From Salinicola lusitanus (lineage in GTDB: Bacteria; Pseudomonadota; Gammaproteobacteria; Pseudomonadales; Halomonadaceae), in the NCBI RefSeq assembly GCF_003206045.1, contig NZ_PZJM01000003.1, forward strand, positions 505,778 to 569,777: a DNA stretch of 64,000 nucleotides, written 5' to 3'. Below, piece after piece: positions 19,463 to 30,406 of this stretch; position 1 is the stretch's first letter, and each line of letters opens with the position of its first letter. Below the pieces are notes generated by a model that saw only the letters and a list, made by a program, of their open reading frames with translations, was not told the DNA's origin and did no database searches. A program made the position numbers and the translations under genes.

Positions 19463-21718
19463 ATGACGTCGACTTCACTCCCCAATCGCGAGCATCTACT
19501 GCAGGGCTCCGACATGCTGGTGGTCTACCGCGCCCCGGTGATACCGCCGAAGCCCGCCCCCGGCCAGCCGGGCACACGCTCCGATTTCATCCCCACCGAG
19601 CCGGAGCTGTTCATCGCCCTGCTCGCCGATGGCCGCTTCCTTGCCTTCAACGGCCACGTCGACCTGGGCACCGGCGTCCGTACTGCGCTGGCGCAGATCG
19701 TCGCGGATGAGCTCGATGTCGATGTCGAGCGCGTCATCATGGTATTGGGCCATCCGTTCGAGGTGCCGAACCAGGGGCCGACCATCGCCAGCGCCACCAT
19801 CCAGATCTCCGCCACCCCCCTGCGCTGCGCTGCCGCCCAGGCCAGGCAGTACCTGCTGGCGCGGGCCGCCAGGCGCCTCGACATACCGGCGCAACAGCTG
19901 CAGGTCGACGACGGGGTCGTTGCCGTGGTCCCGGGCGATGCCAGCCGCGCGCTGCGTTACGAATCACTACTGGTCGGCGAGCGCGTCGCGCTCGAACTCG
20001 ACACCGAGATACCGACCAAGGCGAGCCGTGACTACCGGGTAGTGGGCCGCAGCACGCCGCGGGTCGACATCCCCGCCAAGGCCAGCGGCGAGTTCGTCTA
20101 TGTCCACGATGTTCGCCTGCCCGGCATGCTGCACGGGCGCGTCGTGCGCCCACCTTACACGGGGCATGATCTGGGCCCGTTCGTCGGTCGCAGCCTGATC
20201 GAGGCCGACGAGGCGTCTGTGCGAGGCCTGCCGGGTTTCGTTGCCCTGGTCGTCAAGGGGGACTTCGTCGGCGTCGTGGCCGAGCGGGAAGAGCAGGCCG
20301 CGCTCGCCGCCAGGCGCCTCAAGGTCCGCTGGCGTCCACTGCCGGCACTTCCCGATCTCGACGATCTGGAGACCGCGCTGCGCCGCCAGCCGGCCGAACA
20401 TCGGCCGTTGCTGCAGCAAGGCGACGTCGATGCGGCGCTGGCCACGGCATCGACGGTACTCGAGCGCACCTATCTCTGGCCCTATCAGTTGCATGGGTCG
20501 ATCGGCCCCTCCTGTTCGGTCGCCGATTATCGCGACGGCTATCTGACGCTTCATTCCGGCACCCAGAATCCGCACAGCCTGCGTGCCGATATCGCGACGC
20601 TGCTGGCCATGGACGAAAGCCGTATCGAGATCCGCCGCCATGAAGCGGCCGGCTGCTACGGGCGCAACTGTGCCGATGACGTCGGCGCCGACGCCGCGCT
20701 GCTGTCGAGCGCCGTGGGCCGGCCGGTACGCGTGCAGCTGGATCGCGCTCAGGAACACGAGTGGGAGCCGAAGGGAACCGCGCAGTTGATGGATATCCGC
20801 GGCGGCACCGACGCCGACGGCAAGCTGTGCGCCTACGACTTCGTCACCCGCTACCCCTCCAACGACGCCCCGACGCTGGCCCTGCTGTTGACCGGCGCCA
20901 GACAGCCCAGCGACGTGCCTTTTCAGATGGGGGATCGCACTTCGGTGCCTCCTTATCGCTACCCGCACCTGAGAGTCGCCTGCGACGATGTCGCGCCGAT
21001 CGTCCGCGCCTCCTGGCTACGCGGGGTCTCGGCCCTTCCCAACTGTTTCGCTCACGAGAGCTTCATCGACGAGCTGGCCGAACGTGCCGGCGTCGACCCG
21101 GTGGAATATCGACTACACTACCTGGAGCCCCGCGCGCAGGCGCTGGTGGCCGCCGTCGCCGAGCGGGCCAACTGGTTCGGCCGATCGTCGGCAAGCGCTG
21201 TCGGCGATGGCTGGTCCGAGGGCCATGGTTTCGCCTACGGCCACTACGTGCACAGCAGGTTTCCGGGATTCGGCGCGGCCTACGCCGCCTGGGCGGTGAC
21301 GCTCCAGGTTCATCGCGAGAGCGGCCGGATTCGTGTCTTGCGCCTCATGGTGGGTCAGGATGCGGGACTGATGGTCAATCCCGCCGGCGTGCGCCATCAG
21401 GTTCACGGCAACGTCATCCAGACCCTAAGCCGAACGCTGAAGGAGTGCGTGAGCTTCGAACGGGGCCTGCCGGTCAGCCGTGAATGGGGCGGCTATCCGA
21501 TCCTGCGATTCGACGAACTGCCGCACATCGATCTGCTGCTGCTCGACAATGCCGACGAGGCGCCGCTGGGCGTGGGTGAATCCACGTCACTGCCCGGGGC
21601 CCCGGCCATCGCCGCGGCGCTTTTCGATGCCACCGGCGTCCGCTTTCGCGAGCCCCCCTTCACCCCGGAGCGGGTGCGGGCGGCGTTGGCTTCGGCAGGG
21701 TCGACGGTCGCCGCCTGA
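19463..21718 (+). CDS. Molybdopterin-binding catalytic subunit, NicB N-terminal type
   Basis: The 751-residue protein is a complete xanthine-oxidase-family large subunit: an N-terminal piece with FNGHVDLGTGVRTALAQIVADEL, the small a/b-hammerhead domain from about residue 190, and the C-terminal Mo-binding domain ending in GVGES with the predicted active-site glutamate at residue 706. It should hydroxylate nicotinate at C6. Unlike P. putida NicB it has no heme sites; those are on the separate protein at 2094-5075. It is followed by XdhC- and MobA-like maturation genes and is divergent from nicR, which supports a nicotinate role. An isoquinoline or aldehyde substrate cannot be excluded by sequence alone. 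Confidence 0.85.
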   Translation: MTSTSLPNREHLLQGSDMLVVYRAPVIPPKPAPGQPGTRSDFIPTEPELFIALLADGRFLAFNGHVDLGTGVRTALAQIVADELDVDVERVIMVLGHPFEVPNQGPTIASATIQISATPLRCAAAQARQYLLARAARRLDIPAQQLQVDDGVVAVVPGDASRALRYESLLVGERVALELDTEIPTKASRDYRVVGRSTPRVDIPAKASGEFVYVHDVRLPGMLHGRVVRPPYTGHDLGPFVGRSLIEADEASVRGLPGFVALVVKGDFVGVVAEREEQAALAARRLKVRWRPLPALPDLDDLETALRRQPAEHRPLLQQGDVDAALATASTVLERTYLWPYQLHGSIGPSCSVADYRDGYLTLHSGTQNPHSLRADIATLLAMDESRIEIRRHEAAGCYGRNCADDVGADAALLSSAVGRPVRVQLDRAQEHEWEPKGTAQLMDIRGGTDADGKLCAYDFVTRYPSNDAPTLALLLTGARQPSDVPFQMGDRTSVPPYRYPHLRVACDDVAPIVRASWLRGVSALPNCFAHESFIDELAERAGVDPVEYRLHYLEPRAQALVAAVAERANWFGRSSASAVGDGWSEGHGFAYGHYVHSRFPGFGAAYAAWAVTLQVHRESGRIRVLRLMVGQDAGLMVNPAGVRHQVHGNVIQTLSRTLKECVSFERGLPVSREWGGYPILRFDELPHIDLLLLDNADEAPLGVGESTSLPGAPAIAAALFDATGVRFREPPFTPERVRAALASAGSTVAA

Positions 21719-21779
21719 TCCGGTCACCTCACATCGCGGCCAGGGATGGCTCAGCTCTCAGGAAGGAACGACGCTCCTC

Positions 21780-22751
21780 ATGCAACATCTCGATCTCCAG
21801 GTACTCGACGCGGCGCTCGAATGGGCCAACGACGGCGAGACGATCTGGTTATGCAGCGTACTGGCGACGTTCGGCTCGTCGCCGCGCGAGCCGGGCTCGA
21901 TGCTGGTCGCGAAAGCGGACGGCAGTCATGTCGGCTCGCTCTCCGGCGGCTGCATCGAGGAGGATTTCCTCGGCAGAATCGCCGAAGGGCATTTCGGCGA
22001 TGCGCTGTCGGTGGTCCGCTACGGCGAAGGGGCCGACGAATCGCCCCAGGTCTCGCTGCCCTGTGGCGGGATTCTGGATGTACTCGTCGAGCGTCTGACG
22101 CCGGATGCCGAGACCCTGACACATCTGGAGGTGCTCCACGCGACCCTGCTCGGCCAGCGCTCGCTGGTGCGCCGAATCGACCTGGCGAGCGGGCGCAAGC
22201 GCTTCATCGAAGCCGGCGAGAACGGCCCTCGGGTCGAGCGCGACGGCCAGGTCATCCACCTTCGCGTGGGGCCGGCGCTGCGCCTGATCATCGCCGGGAT
22301 CTCTCCGGTTTCCCGTTTCTGCGCCGAATTCGCCCGTGCGCTGGGCTTCGAGGTGATCGTCTGCGATCCCAGGGAAGAGGCCCGACGCGATTTCCCGATC
22401 GAGGGGATCGAGCTGCAGTCGGTGCTGCCGTCGCTGTTCATCGGCTCCGGCGCCGCGCATGCCGCCACCGCCATCGTCGCGCTGACCCATGACCCCCGGA
22501 TCGACGATCTGGCCATGATCGAGGCCGTGCGCACGCCGGCGTTCTACATCGGGGTGATGGGGTCGAAGCGGACGTCCGAAAAGCGGGCCGAACGCCTCAA
22601 GCGCTCCGGCGGGCTGGATGACGACGCCATCGCGCGCATCCAGATGCCGATCGGGCTGCACCTCGACAGCAAGACGCCGGCCGAGATCGCCCTCGCCGTC
22701 GTCGCCGACGTGCTCCGCGTGCGGCGCGGCAAGTCACGCCATGAGCTCTGA
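21780..22751 (+). CDS. XdhC/CoxI-family molybdenum cofactor insertion protein
   Basis: The 323-residue protein has an N-terminal XdhC_CoxI domain (STFGSSPREPGSML-like region and GGCIEEDFLGRI, residues about 15-70) and a C-terminal Rossmann domain (ALTHDPRIDDLAMIEA and FYIGVMGSKRTSEKRAERL). These proteins bind and sulfurate the cofactor and hand it to xanthine-oxidase-family enzymes. It lies 61 bp after the molybdenum subunit. The ATG at 21780 gives the canonical N-terminus. Its stop overlaps the next gene. Confidence 0.88.
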   Translation: MQHLDLQVLDAALEWANDGETIWLCSVLATFGSSPREPGSMLVAKADGSHVGSLSGGCIEEDFLGRIAEGHFGDALSVVRYGEGADESPQVSLPCGGILDVLVERLTPDAETLTHLEVLHATLLGQRSLVRRIDLASGRKRFIEAGENGPRVERDGQVIHLRVGPALRLIIAGISPVSRFCAEFARALGFEVIVCDPREEARRDFPIEGIELQSVLPSLFIGSGAAHAATAIVALTHDPRIDDLAMIEAVRTPAFYIGVMGSKRTSEKRAERLKRSGGLDDDAIARIQMPIGLHLDSKTPAEIALAVVADVLRVRRGKSRHEL

Positions 22752-23352
22752 CCCCCGGCCCGAACCGCCGGCCGTCGTGGCACTGGTGATGGCGGCCGGT
22801 GTCTCCCGGCGCTTCGGCGGCGACAAGCGCCGTGCCACGCTGCCGGATGGCCGCACCCTGCTGGCGACCACGCTGAACACGGTGGCCCGGGCCTACCCCC
22901 GCTGGTGGCTGGTCACGCGCCCGGAGGACGACCTGGATCTGGCTGAGGCGTTCGATCCCGCCCGGCATCGGCGGCTGGTCGCCGCCCAGGCACGGCACGG
23001 CCTGGGCGGAAGCCTGGGCGATGCGTTTCGCCACCTGATCGCCGAAGGCGACACGGCGACCGCCGCCGCCGTGGTACTGGCCGACATGCCGTGGCTCAGC
23101 GCCACCACCTGTGCCCGACTCCAGCGGCATGCCGATGCCGAGCGCATTATCATCCCCAGTCATCGTGGCAGGCGCGGCCATCCAGTGCTGTTCGGGCGGC
23201 ATTTCTGGCCGACCCTGGCCGCACTGGAGGCGGGAGACGGCGCCAGGACCGTGGTGCAGGCCAATCGGGCGGCAGTATCCGTCGTCGATGTCGACGACGA
23301 CGGCATCTGGCGGGATATCGATACGCCAGAGGACTTGCCCGAGCCGCCATGA
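22741..23352 (+). CDS. MobA/MocA-like molybdenum cofactor nucleotidyltransferase
   Basis: The 203-residue NTP-transferase has the LVMAAGVSRRFGGDKR motif near the N-terminus and LADMPWLSATT for metal binding, as in MocA, which attaches CMP to the molybdenum cofactor used by xanthine-oxidase-family hydroxylases. It overlaps the XdhC-like gene by 11 bp, so translation is probably coupled, and the pair would supply mature cofactor to the hydroxylase encoded upstream. Confidence 0.85.
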   Translation: MSSDPRPEPPAVVALVMAAGVSRRFGGDKRRATLPDGRTLLATTLNTVARAYPRWWLVTRPEDDLDLAEAFDPARHRRLVAAQARHGLGGSLGDAFRHLIAEGDTATAAAVVLADMPWLSATTCARLQRHADAERIIIPSHRGRRGHPVLFGRHFWPTLAALEAGDGARTVVQANRAAVSVVDVDDDGIWRDIDTPEDLPEPP

Positions 23353-23365
23353 GCGGCGAGCCGGA

Positions 23366-23737
23366 TCAGCCGAAGAACTTGTCCCAGGCCAGCAGGCCCC
23401 AGGTCACCGCCGCCATGCCCAGCGCCAGCATCACCGCCGCCGAGCCGATATCCTTGGCCCGCCCGGAGAGCTCGTGGTGTTCCGGACCAATCCGGTCGAC
23501 CACCGTCTCCACCGCGCTGTTGAGCAGTTCGACGATCAGCACGAAGATGCAGCTGCCGACCAGCACCAGCCACTCGACGGGGTTCTTGCCGATCCACCAG
23601 GCAAAAGGCACCAGCACGATGCAGAGCGCCACTTCCTGACGGAAGGCGGTCTCGTTGCGGAATGCCGCCACCAGCCCCTTCAGTGAGTATCCGGTGGAGT
23701 AGATCAGGTGGCGAAAACCGGTATCGCGAGATTTCAT
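23366..23737 (-). CDS. dgkA: Diacylglycerol kinase
   Basis: The 123-residue protein has three hydrophobic helices and the DgkA signature ELLNSAVETVVDRIG, with an N-terminal amphipathic segment containing the AFRNETAFRQE motif. It recycles diacylglycerol from membrane-derived glycan synthesis to phosphatidate. It is convergent with the MobA-like gene and unrelated to the nic genes. Confidence 0.93.
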   Translation of the reverse strand: MKSRDTGFRHLIYSTGYSLKGLVAAFRNETAFRQEVALCIVLVPFAWWIGKNPVEWLVLVGSCIFVLIVELLNSAVETVVDRIGPEHHELSGRAKDIGSAAVMLALGMAAVTWGLLAWDKFFG

Positions 23738-23821
23738 GGATGTCCGTTGCAGTCGTGTTGGCGACTGCCCTCTAACGTGACCGAGTATCGGCGCGCTGCC
23801 GTGTATAGGCGACGATGGTAG

Positions 23822-24931
<1,110 letters not shown>

Positions 24932-24960
24932 AGCGGGGTCGCGGCGCGCGACCGTGAAAT

Positions 24961-24997
24961 GCGAACCGCGGGAAGCCGCCGGCTTTCCGCGGTTCGC
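24961..24997. terminator. Hairpin terminator between convergent genes
   Basis: An 11-bp perfect stem (GCGAACCGCGG / CCGCGGTTCGC) with a further partly paired inner arm lies 30 bp after pip and 14 bp before the end of the opposing gene. There is no T-tract. It could stop both transcripts. Confidence 0.6.
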
Positions 24998-25010
24998 GAG
25001 CCGTGGGGAC

Positions 25011-25463
25011 TCAGTTCTGGGGGCGTTGCTTGGTGGCGTCGAGCCCGGTCTTCTTCTCGGTAGTCAGCTTGGTGATCTCGGCGGAGCTCTTGATGGCGCG
25101 GTCGAAGACGTCCTTCAGGTCGGCCATGGTGCCGGTGCTGCCCAGGGCACCATTGGCGGCATCCTGGAAGTTCCAGTGACCGGACAGGCCATCCGCGTTC
25201 GGATTGTCGAGGGTCTCGATGGCGGTATAGACGTCGGGGTGGCTCAGCATGTAGCTGGCGGCCGCGGATACCTCGGGCGGCGTGTTGCCGCTGGTATCGC
25301 TGGCCAGCGCTTCGAGGTCGCTTTTCCACACCGCGCCACCATGATCCTTGACGTAGTCCGCGAGGATCTTGCTGGACCGGGCGACGGTGAGTTGATCTTC
25401 GAAGGAAGAGAAGGAAGAGGGCTGGTTGGCGGGACTGTTGCCCGTCGGCGTCACGGTAGACAT
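25011..25463 (-). CDS. Small orphan protein with a weak HrpF/NolX-like segment
   Basis: I do not recognise a firm family for this 150-residue protein. It has no signal peptide and no membrane segment. The stretch PPEVSAAASYMLSHPDVYTAIE followed by DNPNADGLSGHWNFQD recalls the repeat unit of HrpF/NolX-type type III translocon proteins, which contain an EF-hand-like DxDG turn, but no secretion genes are nearby. The ATG at 25463 follows GGGAAA; the open frame extends to 25568 without a good site. It stands alone between pip and the peptidase operon. Confidence 0.55.
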   Translation of the reverse strand: MSTVTPTGNSPANQPSSFSSFEDQLTVARSSKILADYVKDHGGAVWKSDLEALASDTSGNTPPEVSAAASYMLSHPDVYTAIETLDNPNADGLSGHWNFQDAANGALGSTGTMADLKDVFDRAIKSSAEITKLTTEKKTGLDATKQRPQN

Positions 25464-25702
25464 CGGCTTTTTCCCTGGCAGAAGGTTCGTTTTGATGATT
25501 GTGGCGCGGCTCGATGACATCGGCATGAACCTGGCGCGTTCTGCGAGCTCCCGTACGCCGGGAACCAACCCGATTATGAAACGCCGCGAGCGCCGCTAGG
25601 GGGCCGAAACGTGTCATTGATCGACACAATGAAAACGAACCGTCATCGCGGGTAACCCAGGGATACATTGCGCCGCCTGGCGAACCGACGGCGCGCCGTC
25701 GC

Positions 25703-26899
25703 TCAGGTCGCCCCGCTCTTCTCGCCGGCGAGATCGATGATCGTCGCCGCAACGGCCTGGGCCCTCGGCACCAGCGTCTCGAGACGGCAATACTCCTCTT
25801 CGGTATGCATCTTGGCGCCAACCGGACCGGTGCCGCACAGCGTAGGGATGCCCAGGCTGGCCGTGGTCCCGGCGTCCGAGCAGCCGCCGGTGAACTCGCC
25901 CTCGACATCAAACCCGAGCCGTTCGGCCTGGACCCGGTAGCGCGCGAACAGTGCCTCGCTCATGGCGGGCTCCATCGGCAAGAACCCCGAGGTCTGGCGG
26001 ATCGTCGCCCGCGTTCCGGGAACCTCCTCCTCGGCGATGATCGCCTCGATCGCCGCCAGCAGATCGAGCCGCTGCTGATTGGTGACGAAGCGCGTGTCCA
26101 GTTGCGCCGTCGCCGCAGGGGCCACGGTATTGCGCGAGATACCGCCCTCGATCAAGCCGACATTGGTGGTCACGCCGCTATCGTAGTCGGTCAACGCGTG
26201 GAGCTTGACGATCTTGCGCGCCAGCGCCTCCACGGCACTGGCACCGTCGGCGTGGCTGACACCGGAGTGGGCCGCCTTGCCGGTCACTTCGATCAGGAAA
26301 GCCGCCCCGCCCTTTCGGCCGGTGACGACGTTGCCACTGATCCTGCCGGGTTCGGCGTTGAGCACGGCCCGTGCACCGCTGGCCGCTTCGCGAATGAAGG
26401 CCGTGCCGTCGCGGGAACCGATCTCCTCGTCCGCCGTGAACAGCGCCCGCACCGGGAACGGCAGCGGCGCCACCCGCTTGAGCGCCCGCAGCACGAAGAT
26501 GTTGAGCACCAGCCCCGACTTCATGTCGGCGACGCCGGGGCCGAAAGCGGTATCGCCCTCGCGGGTGAAGCCGCGCTCGGCAACCGTTCCCGTCGGGAAG
26601 ACCGTATCGCGATGCCCCATCATCAGCACGTGGCCAGCGCCTGCATCGCTGCCATCGCCCTCCAGCCGGGCCTCGAGGATATCGCCGGCGTCCGGGCGCG
26701 GCGTGCGCGTCACCTCGATCCCGTCGGCCTCCAGCCACTCGACGATGAGATCCGCCACCGCATCGGTGCCGGCCTTGTCATAGCTGTTGGAGTCGATATC
26801 CACCAATCTCTGCAGGCACTCGATCATCTCCGCCTGCTGTCCGGCCAGCCACTCGCAGGCGGTGGCCGTGATTCTTCCCGCGTCGCTCAGCGGTGCCAT
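25703..26899 (-). CDS. M20 family metallopeptidase (carboxypeptidase G2-like)
   Basis: The 398-residue protein has the M20 zinc ligands: GHRDTVFP (His and Asp), GVADMKSG (Asp), TADEEIGS (Glu pair) and a C-terminal TEEEYCRLETLVPRA-like segment after the dimerisation domain. Relatives cleave C-terminal glutamate from N-acyl amino acids or small peptides. It overlaps the second M20 gene by 13 bp and is the last gene of the peptide transporter operon, so its substrate is probably imported by that transporter. Confidence 0.88.
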   Translation of the reverse strand: MAPLSDAGRITATACEWLAGQQAEMIECLQRLVDIDSNSYDKAGTDAVADLIVEWLEADGIEVTRTPRPDAGDILEARLEGDGSDAGAGHVLMMGHRDTVFPTGTVAERGFTREGDTAFGPGVADMKSGLVLNIFVLRALKRVAPLPFPVRALFTADEEIGSRDGTAFIREAASGARAVLNAEPGRISGNVVTGRKGGAAFLIEVTGKAAHSGVSHADGASAVEALARKIVKLHALTDYDSGVTTNVGLIEGGISRNTVAPAATAQLDTRFVTNQQRLDLLAAIEAIIAEEEVPGTRATIRQTSGFLPMEPAMSEALFARYRVQAERLGFDVEGEFTGGCSDAGTTASLGIPTLCGTGPVGAKMHTEEEYCRLETLVPRAQAVAATIIDLAGEKSGAT

Positions 26900-28305
26900 C
26901 GTTCACGCTCCTTCTTGATGTCTCGACCCTGCTCGGCCAGATCCCACCATAACCCGGCCATGATACCCAGACCTTCCCGCAGAATGCTCGCCAGGGCGTG
27001 CTCGTCGGGGGCGTGCTGGGAGCAGGCCGGGTAGGAGTGCGGCACCCATAGCGTCGGCAGCCCCAGCGTCTCGGCAAAGACATCGTTGGGCAGCGAGCCG
27101 CCCAGGTTGGGCAGCAGCGTCGGCGACTTGCCGCTGGACTCGCGCATCGATGCCAGCGCCCAGCCCACCCACGGATCCGTCGGGTCGAGTCGGGTGGCGT
27201 TCATCTGCGACATCCGCGCACTGCTGACCTCGATGTCCTCGAAGCCATGGGCATCGAGATGCCGGCGCAGATGCTCGAGGAAGCGCTCGCGGTCGCTGCC
27301 GACGACGAAGCGCAGCTGGCAGTGCGCGTAGGCCTCCCCGGGGATGGCGTTGGCCGGCGCCTCCGGATTGCCGGCCTTGATCGCCAACAGCTCCAGGGTG
27401 TTCCAGGCGAACAGCCTTTCCGCCGGCAGCAATCCGGGTTCGCCCCAACTCGCATCGATCGCCGGGTCCCCCGGTGTCGCTCCGACTTCGAGCGAGGCAA
27501 CGGCGTCACGAACCGGCGCAGGGATCGCCGGCGGGCGCAGGCCCTCGATCAGGATCTTGCCGTGGGCATCGACCAGTGTCGCCCAGGCGTTGGCCAGCCG
27601 GGTGGCCGGGTTGGAGAGCACCCCGCCCCAGTTGCCGGAGTGATGAGCGCCGTCGCGGGCACGCAGGCGCAGGTCGAAGTTGAACGAGCCGCGGGAGCCG
27701 AGAAACAGCGTCGGCGAATCCGCTGCCAGGCGCGGGCCATCGGAGGCGATGAACAGATCCGCCGCCAGGCGCTCGCGGTGGGCTTCGCAGACAGCCTTCA
27801 AGCCGGGAGATCCGGTCTCCTCGCCCATCTCCAGGATCAGCTTGACGTTGTAGCCCAGCCGACCATCGCGTGCCTCGATGACGCTCTTCAGCGCCGCGAA
27901 ATTGAGCGTGTGCTGGCCCTTGTTGTCGGCGGTGCCTCGGCCATACCAGCGCTCGCCCTCGACCACGATCTGCCACGGCGAAAGCCCTTCCCGCCACTGC
28001 GCGTCGTAGCCGCGTACCACATCGCCGTGGCCATAGGTGAGCAGCGTCAAGGCCGCATCGACCTCGATTCGCTCGGCCAGCAGGAAGGGCCCGAAGCCGC
28101 CGACCGGGTTGTCGACGATCTCCCAGGTGAAGCCCAGATTTTCGATCTCGGGGATCACGAAGTCGGTCAGGTAACGGCGCAGTTCGCCGTCGCGCCCCGC
28201 CTCCTGGCTTTCGCTACGCACGGCGATACGGGCGTCGAGTCGATGCAGGAAGTCGCCGCTGTCGAAGACTTGCCAGGCGTGTTGCAGCGCTTTTGCTCGC
28301 GCCAT
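26887..28305 (-). CDS. M20 family peptidase (dipeptidase-like)
   Basis: The 472-residue protein has M20 motifs: YGHGDVV, GRGTADNKGQH, and MGEETGSPG, with an inserted dimerisation domain. The length and GRGTADNKGQ motif fit the CNDP-like/ArgE-DapE peptidase branch. It ends 13 bp inside the following M20 gene. The ATG at 28305 is preceded by GAGGAG. Together the two peptidases would process peptides brought in by the downstream-encoded transporter. Confidence 0.87.
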   Translation of the reverse strand: MARAKALQHAWQVFDSGDFLHRLDARIAVRSESQEAGRDGELRRYLTDFVIPEIENLGFTWEIVDNPVGGFGPFLLAERIEVDAALTLLTYGHGDVVRGYDAQWREGLSPWQIVVEGERWYGRGTADNKGQHTLNFAALKSVIEARDGRLGYNVKLILEMGEETGSPGLKAVCEAHRERLAADLFIASDGPRLAADSPTLFLGSRGSFNFDLRLRARDGAHHSGNWGGVLSNPATRLANAWATLVDAHGKILIEGLRPPAIPAPVRDAVASLEVGATPGDPAIDASWGEPGLLPAERLFAWNTLELLAIKAGNPEAPANAIPGEAYAHCQLRFVVGSDRERFLEHLRRHLDAHGFEDIEVSSARMSQMNATRLDPTDPWVGWALASMRESSGKSPTLLPNLGGSLPNDVFAETLGLPTLWVPHSYPACSQHAPDEHALASILREGLGIMAGLWWDLAEQGRDIKKERERWHR

Positions 28306-28364
28306 GAATCTCTCCTCGTTGAATACGAACAGGGGGGACGGGCCGCCGCTTGCGACGGCCGGGC

Positions 28365-29408
28365 TCAAGCGAGATGACAGGCCACACGAGTGCCATCGTC
28401 ACCAGACGCCTCCAGGCGCGGCCGCTGCTGTCGGCAGATCGCCTCCGCCTTGGGGCAACGCGGGTGGAAGGCACAACCGGCGGGCGGATCGCTCGGGTCG
28501 GGCATGGCGTCGCCCAGCCCGATATCCGGCACGCCCAGCCCCGGTTCGGGGGTCAGGGCGGAGGCCAGCAGTGCCTGGGTGTAGGGATGACGCGGGGCGG
28601 CGAAGATCCGTTCCCGCGTGCCCTCCTCGACGATTCGCCCCAGGTACATCACCGCAACCCGATCCACCAGATGCTCGACCACCGCCAGGTCGTGGCTGAT
28701 GAACAGATAGGTCAGCCCGAACTCGGCCTTGAGATCCAGCAGCAGGTTGAGGATCTGGGCCTGCACCGAGACATCCAGCGCCGAGGTCGGTTCGTCGCAG
28801 ATCACGATGTCCGGACGCATGATCAGCGCGCGGGCGATGGCCACACGCTGGCGCTGGCCGCCGGAGAGCTGGCCCGGGAACTGATCGGCGGCGCGTCGGG
28901 GCAGCCCGACCACATCCAGGGTCTCGGCGACGCGCGCCGCCTGCTCGCGGGCGGTGCCGATGCCATGTACCCGCAACGGCAACCCGACGATCTGGGCGAT
29001 TCGCTTGCGCGGATTGAGCGAGGAGTACGGGTCCTGGAAGATCGGCTGGATGCGTCGCGCCAGCGCTTTCTGGCTGGCGCCCCGCAGCGGCCTGCCATCC
29101 ACCAGCACGTCTCCCGCGCTCGGCGTGGTCAGCCCCAGCAGCATCTTGGCCAGGGTGCTCTTGCCACAGCCCGACTCCCCCACCAGCCCCATGACCTGGC
29201 CGCGGGGAATCCGCAGCGAGACATCGCTGACGGCGCCCAGCGCGCGTCCCCGCTTGAACAGCCCGCCGCCCAGGGTGAAGGTTTTCGACAGTCCGCAAAG
29301 CTCCAGGGCCGGGGTCGGCGCTTGCGAGGCCGGGGGCGACATGGACGCAGCGGGCATGGCTTGTGAGAGACGGGAATCGGCGACCTCGGTGGTCGAATGT
29401 GCGTTCAT
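28365..29408 (-). CDS. dppF: Peptide ABC transporter ATPase (DppF-like)
   Basis: The 347-residue ATPase has Walker [10 protein letters not shown], signature [15 protein letters not shown], Walker [13 protein letters not shown] and the C-terminal oligopeptide domain (HPYTQALL, then GCAFHPRCP). The ATG at 29408 overlaps the dppD stop (ATGA), which decides the start. The first ~40 residues before the ABC core are low-complexity. Substrate (di- or oligopeptides) is inferred from the family and from the two M20 genes downstream. Confidence 0.9.
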   Translation of the reverse strand: MNAHSTTEVADSRLSQAMPAASMSPPASQAPTPALELCGLSKTFTLGGGLFKRGRALGAVSDVSLRIPRGQVMGLVGESGCGKSTLAKMLLGLTTPSAGDVLVDGRPLRGASQKALARRIQPIFQDPYSSLNPRKRIAQIVGLPLRVHGIGTAREQAARVAETLDVVGLPRRAADQFPGQLSGGQRQRVAIARALIMRPDIVICDEPTSALDVSVQAQILNLLLDLKAEFGLTYLFISHDLAVVEHLVDRVAVMYLGRIVEEGTRERIFAAPRHPYTQALLASALTPEPGLGVPDIGLGDAMPDPSDPPAGCAFHPRCPKAEAICRQQRPRLEASGDDGTRVACHLA

Positions 29409-30406
29409 GACATCGTCTCCGGTTGACGCGGGGCCGGTACCGGCCGGTCGGCGTAGTGACAGCGGGCCCGGTGATCGTCCGGCAACGCCATCAACGGCGG
29501 CGTGCGCTCGCAGGTCGGTTGGGCCTGCGGACAGCGATTGCGGAAGGCGCACCCCTCGACGTCACCGACGAGACTGGGCACGACGCCGGGGATCGCCTGC
29601 AGCCGGCTGCCGGGGAGTGTCCTTCCCGGCGTGGGGATGCAGCTCAACAGCCCGCGCGTATAGGGGTGCCCGGGGGCGGCATAGAGTGCCGGCGTCGGCG
29701 CGGATTCGATCACCTCGCCGGCGTACATCACCGCCACCCGGTCGGCGATGCGCGCCACGACGCCGAGATCGTGGGTGATGAAGATCACCGCGGTACCGAA
29801 CTCCTGCTGCAGCTCTCGCAGCAGGCGCAGGATCTGCGCCTGGATCGTCACGTCGAGGGCCGTGGTCGGCTCGTCGGCGATGATCAGGTCGGGCTCGCAC
29901 ATCAGCGCCATGGCAATCATCACCCGCTGGCGCAGCCCGCCGGAAAGCTGGTGGGGATACTGGTCGAGGCGCTCTTTCGCGGCGCTGATACCGACTCTTC
30001 CCAACAGATAGATCGCCCGCTCGCGCGCCTCGCGCCGGCTGACGCCGCGGTGCCGGATCAACCCTTCGCAGAGCTGGTTGCCCAGGGTGTAGGCCGGATT
30101 CAGTGCGGTCATCGGCTCCTGGAAGATCATCGCCATGCGCGCCCCGCGCAGATCGCTGCGACGGCGTTCGGAGAGCGTCGCCAGATCGATCCCGTCGAAC
30201 TCGAGACGGTCGGCACTGAGCCTGGCCTTGCGCGGCAGCAGTCCCATCAGGGCGAGCGAGGTCATCGACTTGCCGCAGCCGGACTCCCCTACCAGGCAGA
30301 GCATCTCGCCGCGCTCGACATGGAAGTCGATCCCGCGCACGGCGTGCAGCATGCCCGCCTCCACCGGCAGGTCGACATGCAGGTTTTTCACGTTCAGAAG
30401 TGGCAT
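29405..30406 (-). CDS. dppD: Peptide ABC transporter ATPase (DppD-like)
   Basis: The 333-residue ATPase has Walker [10 protein letters not shown], the signature [16 protein letters not shown], Walker [13 protein letters not shown] and the C-terminal HPYTRGLL / GCAFRNRCP oligopeptide-transporter domain. It overlaps dppC by one base and dppF by 4 bp, so the five genes form one operon. Confidence 0.9.
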   Translation of the reverse strand: MPLLNVKNLHVDLPVEAGMLHAVRGIDFHVERGEMLCLVGESGCGKSMTSLALMGLLPRKARLSADRLEFDGIDLATLSERRRSDLRGARMAMIFQEPMTALNPAYTLGNQLCEGLIRHRGVSRREARERAIYLLGRVGISAAKERLDQYPHQLSGGLRQRVMIAMALMCEPDLIIADEPTTALDVTIQAQILRLLRELQQEFGTAVIFITHDLGVVARIADRVAVMYAGEVIESAPTPALYAAPGHPYTRGLLSCIPTPGRTLPGSRLQAIPGVVPSLVGDVEGCAFRNRCPQAQPTCERTPPLMALPDDHRARCHYADRPVPAPRQPETMS

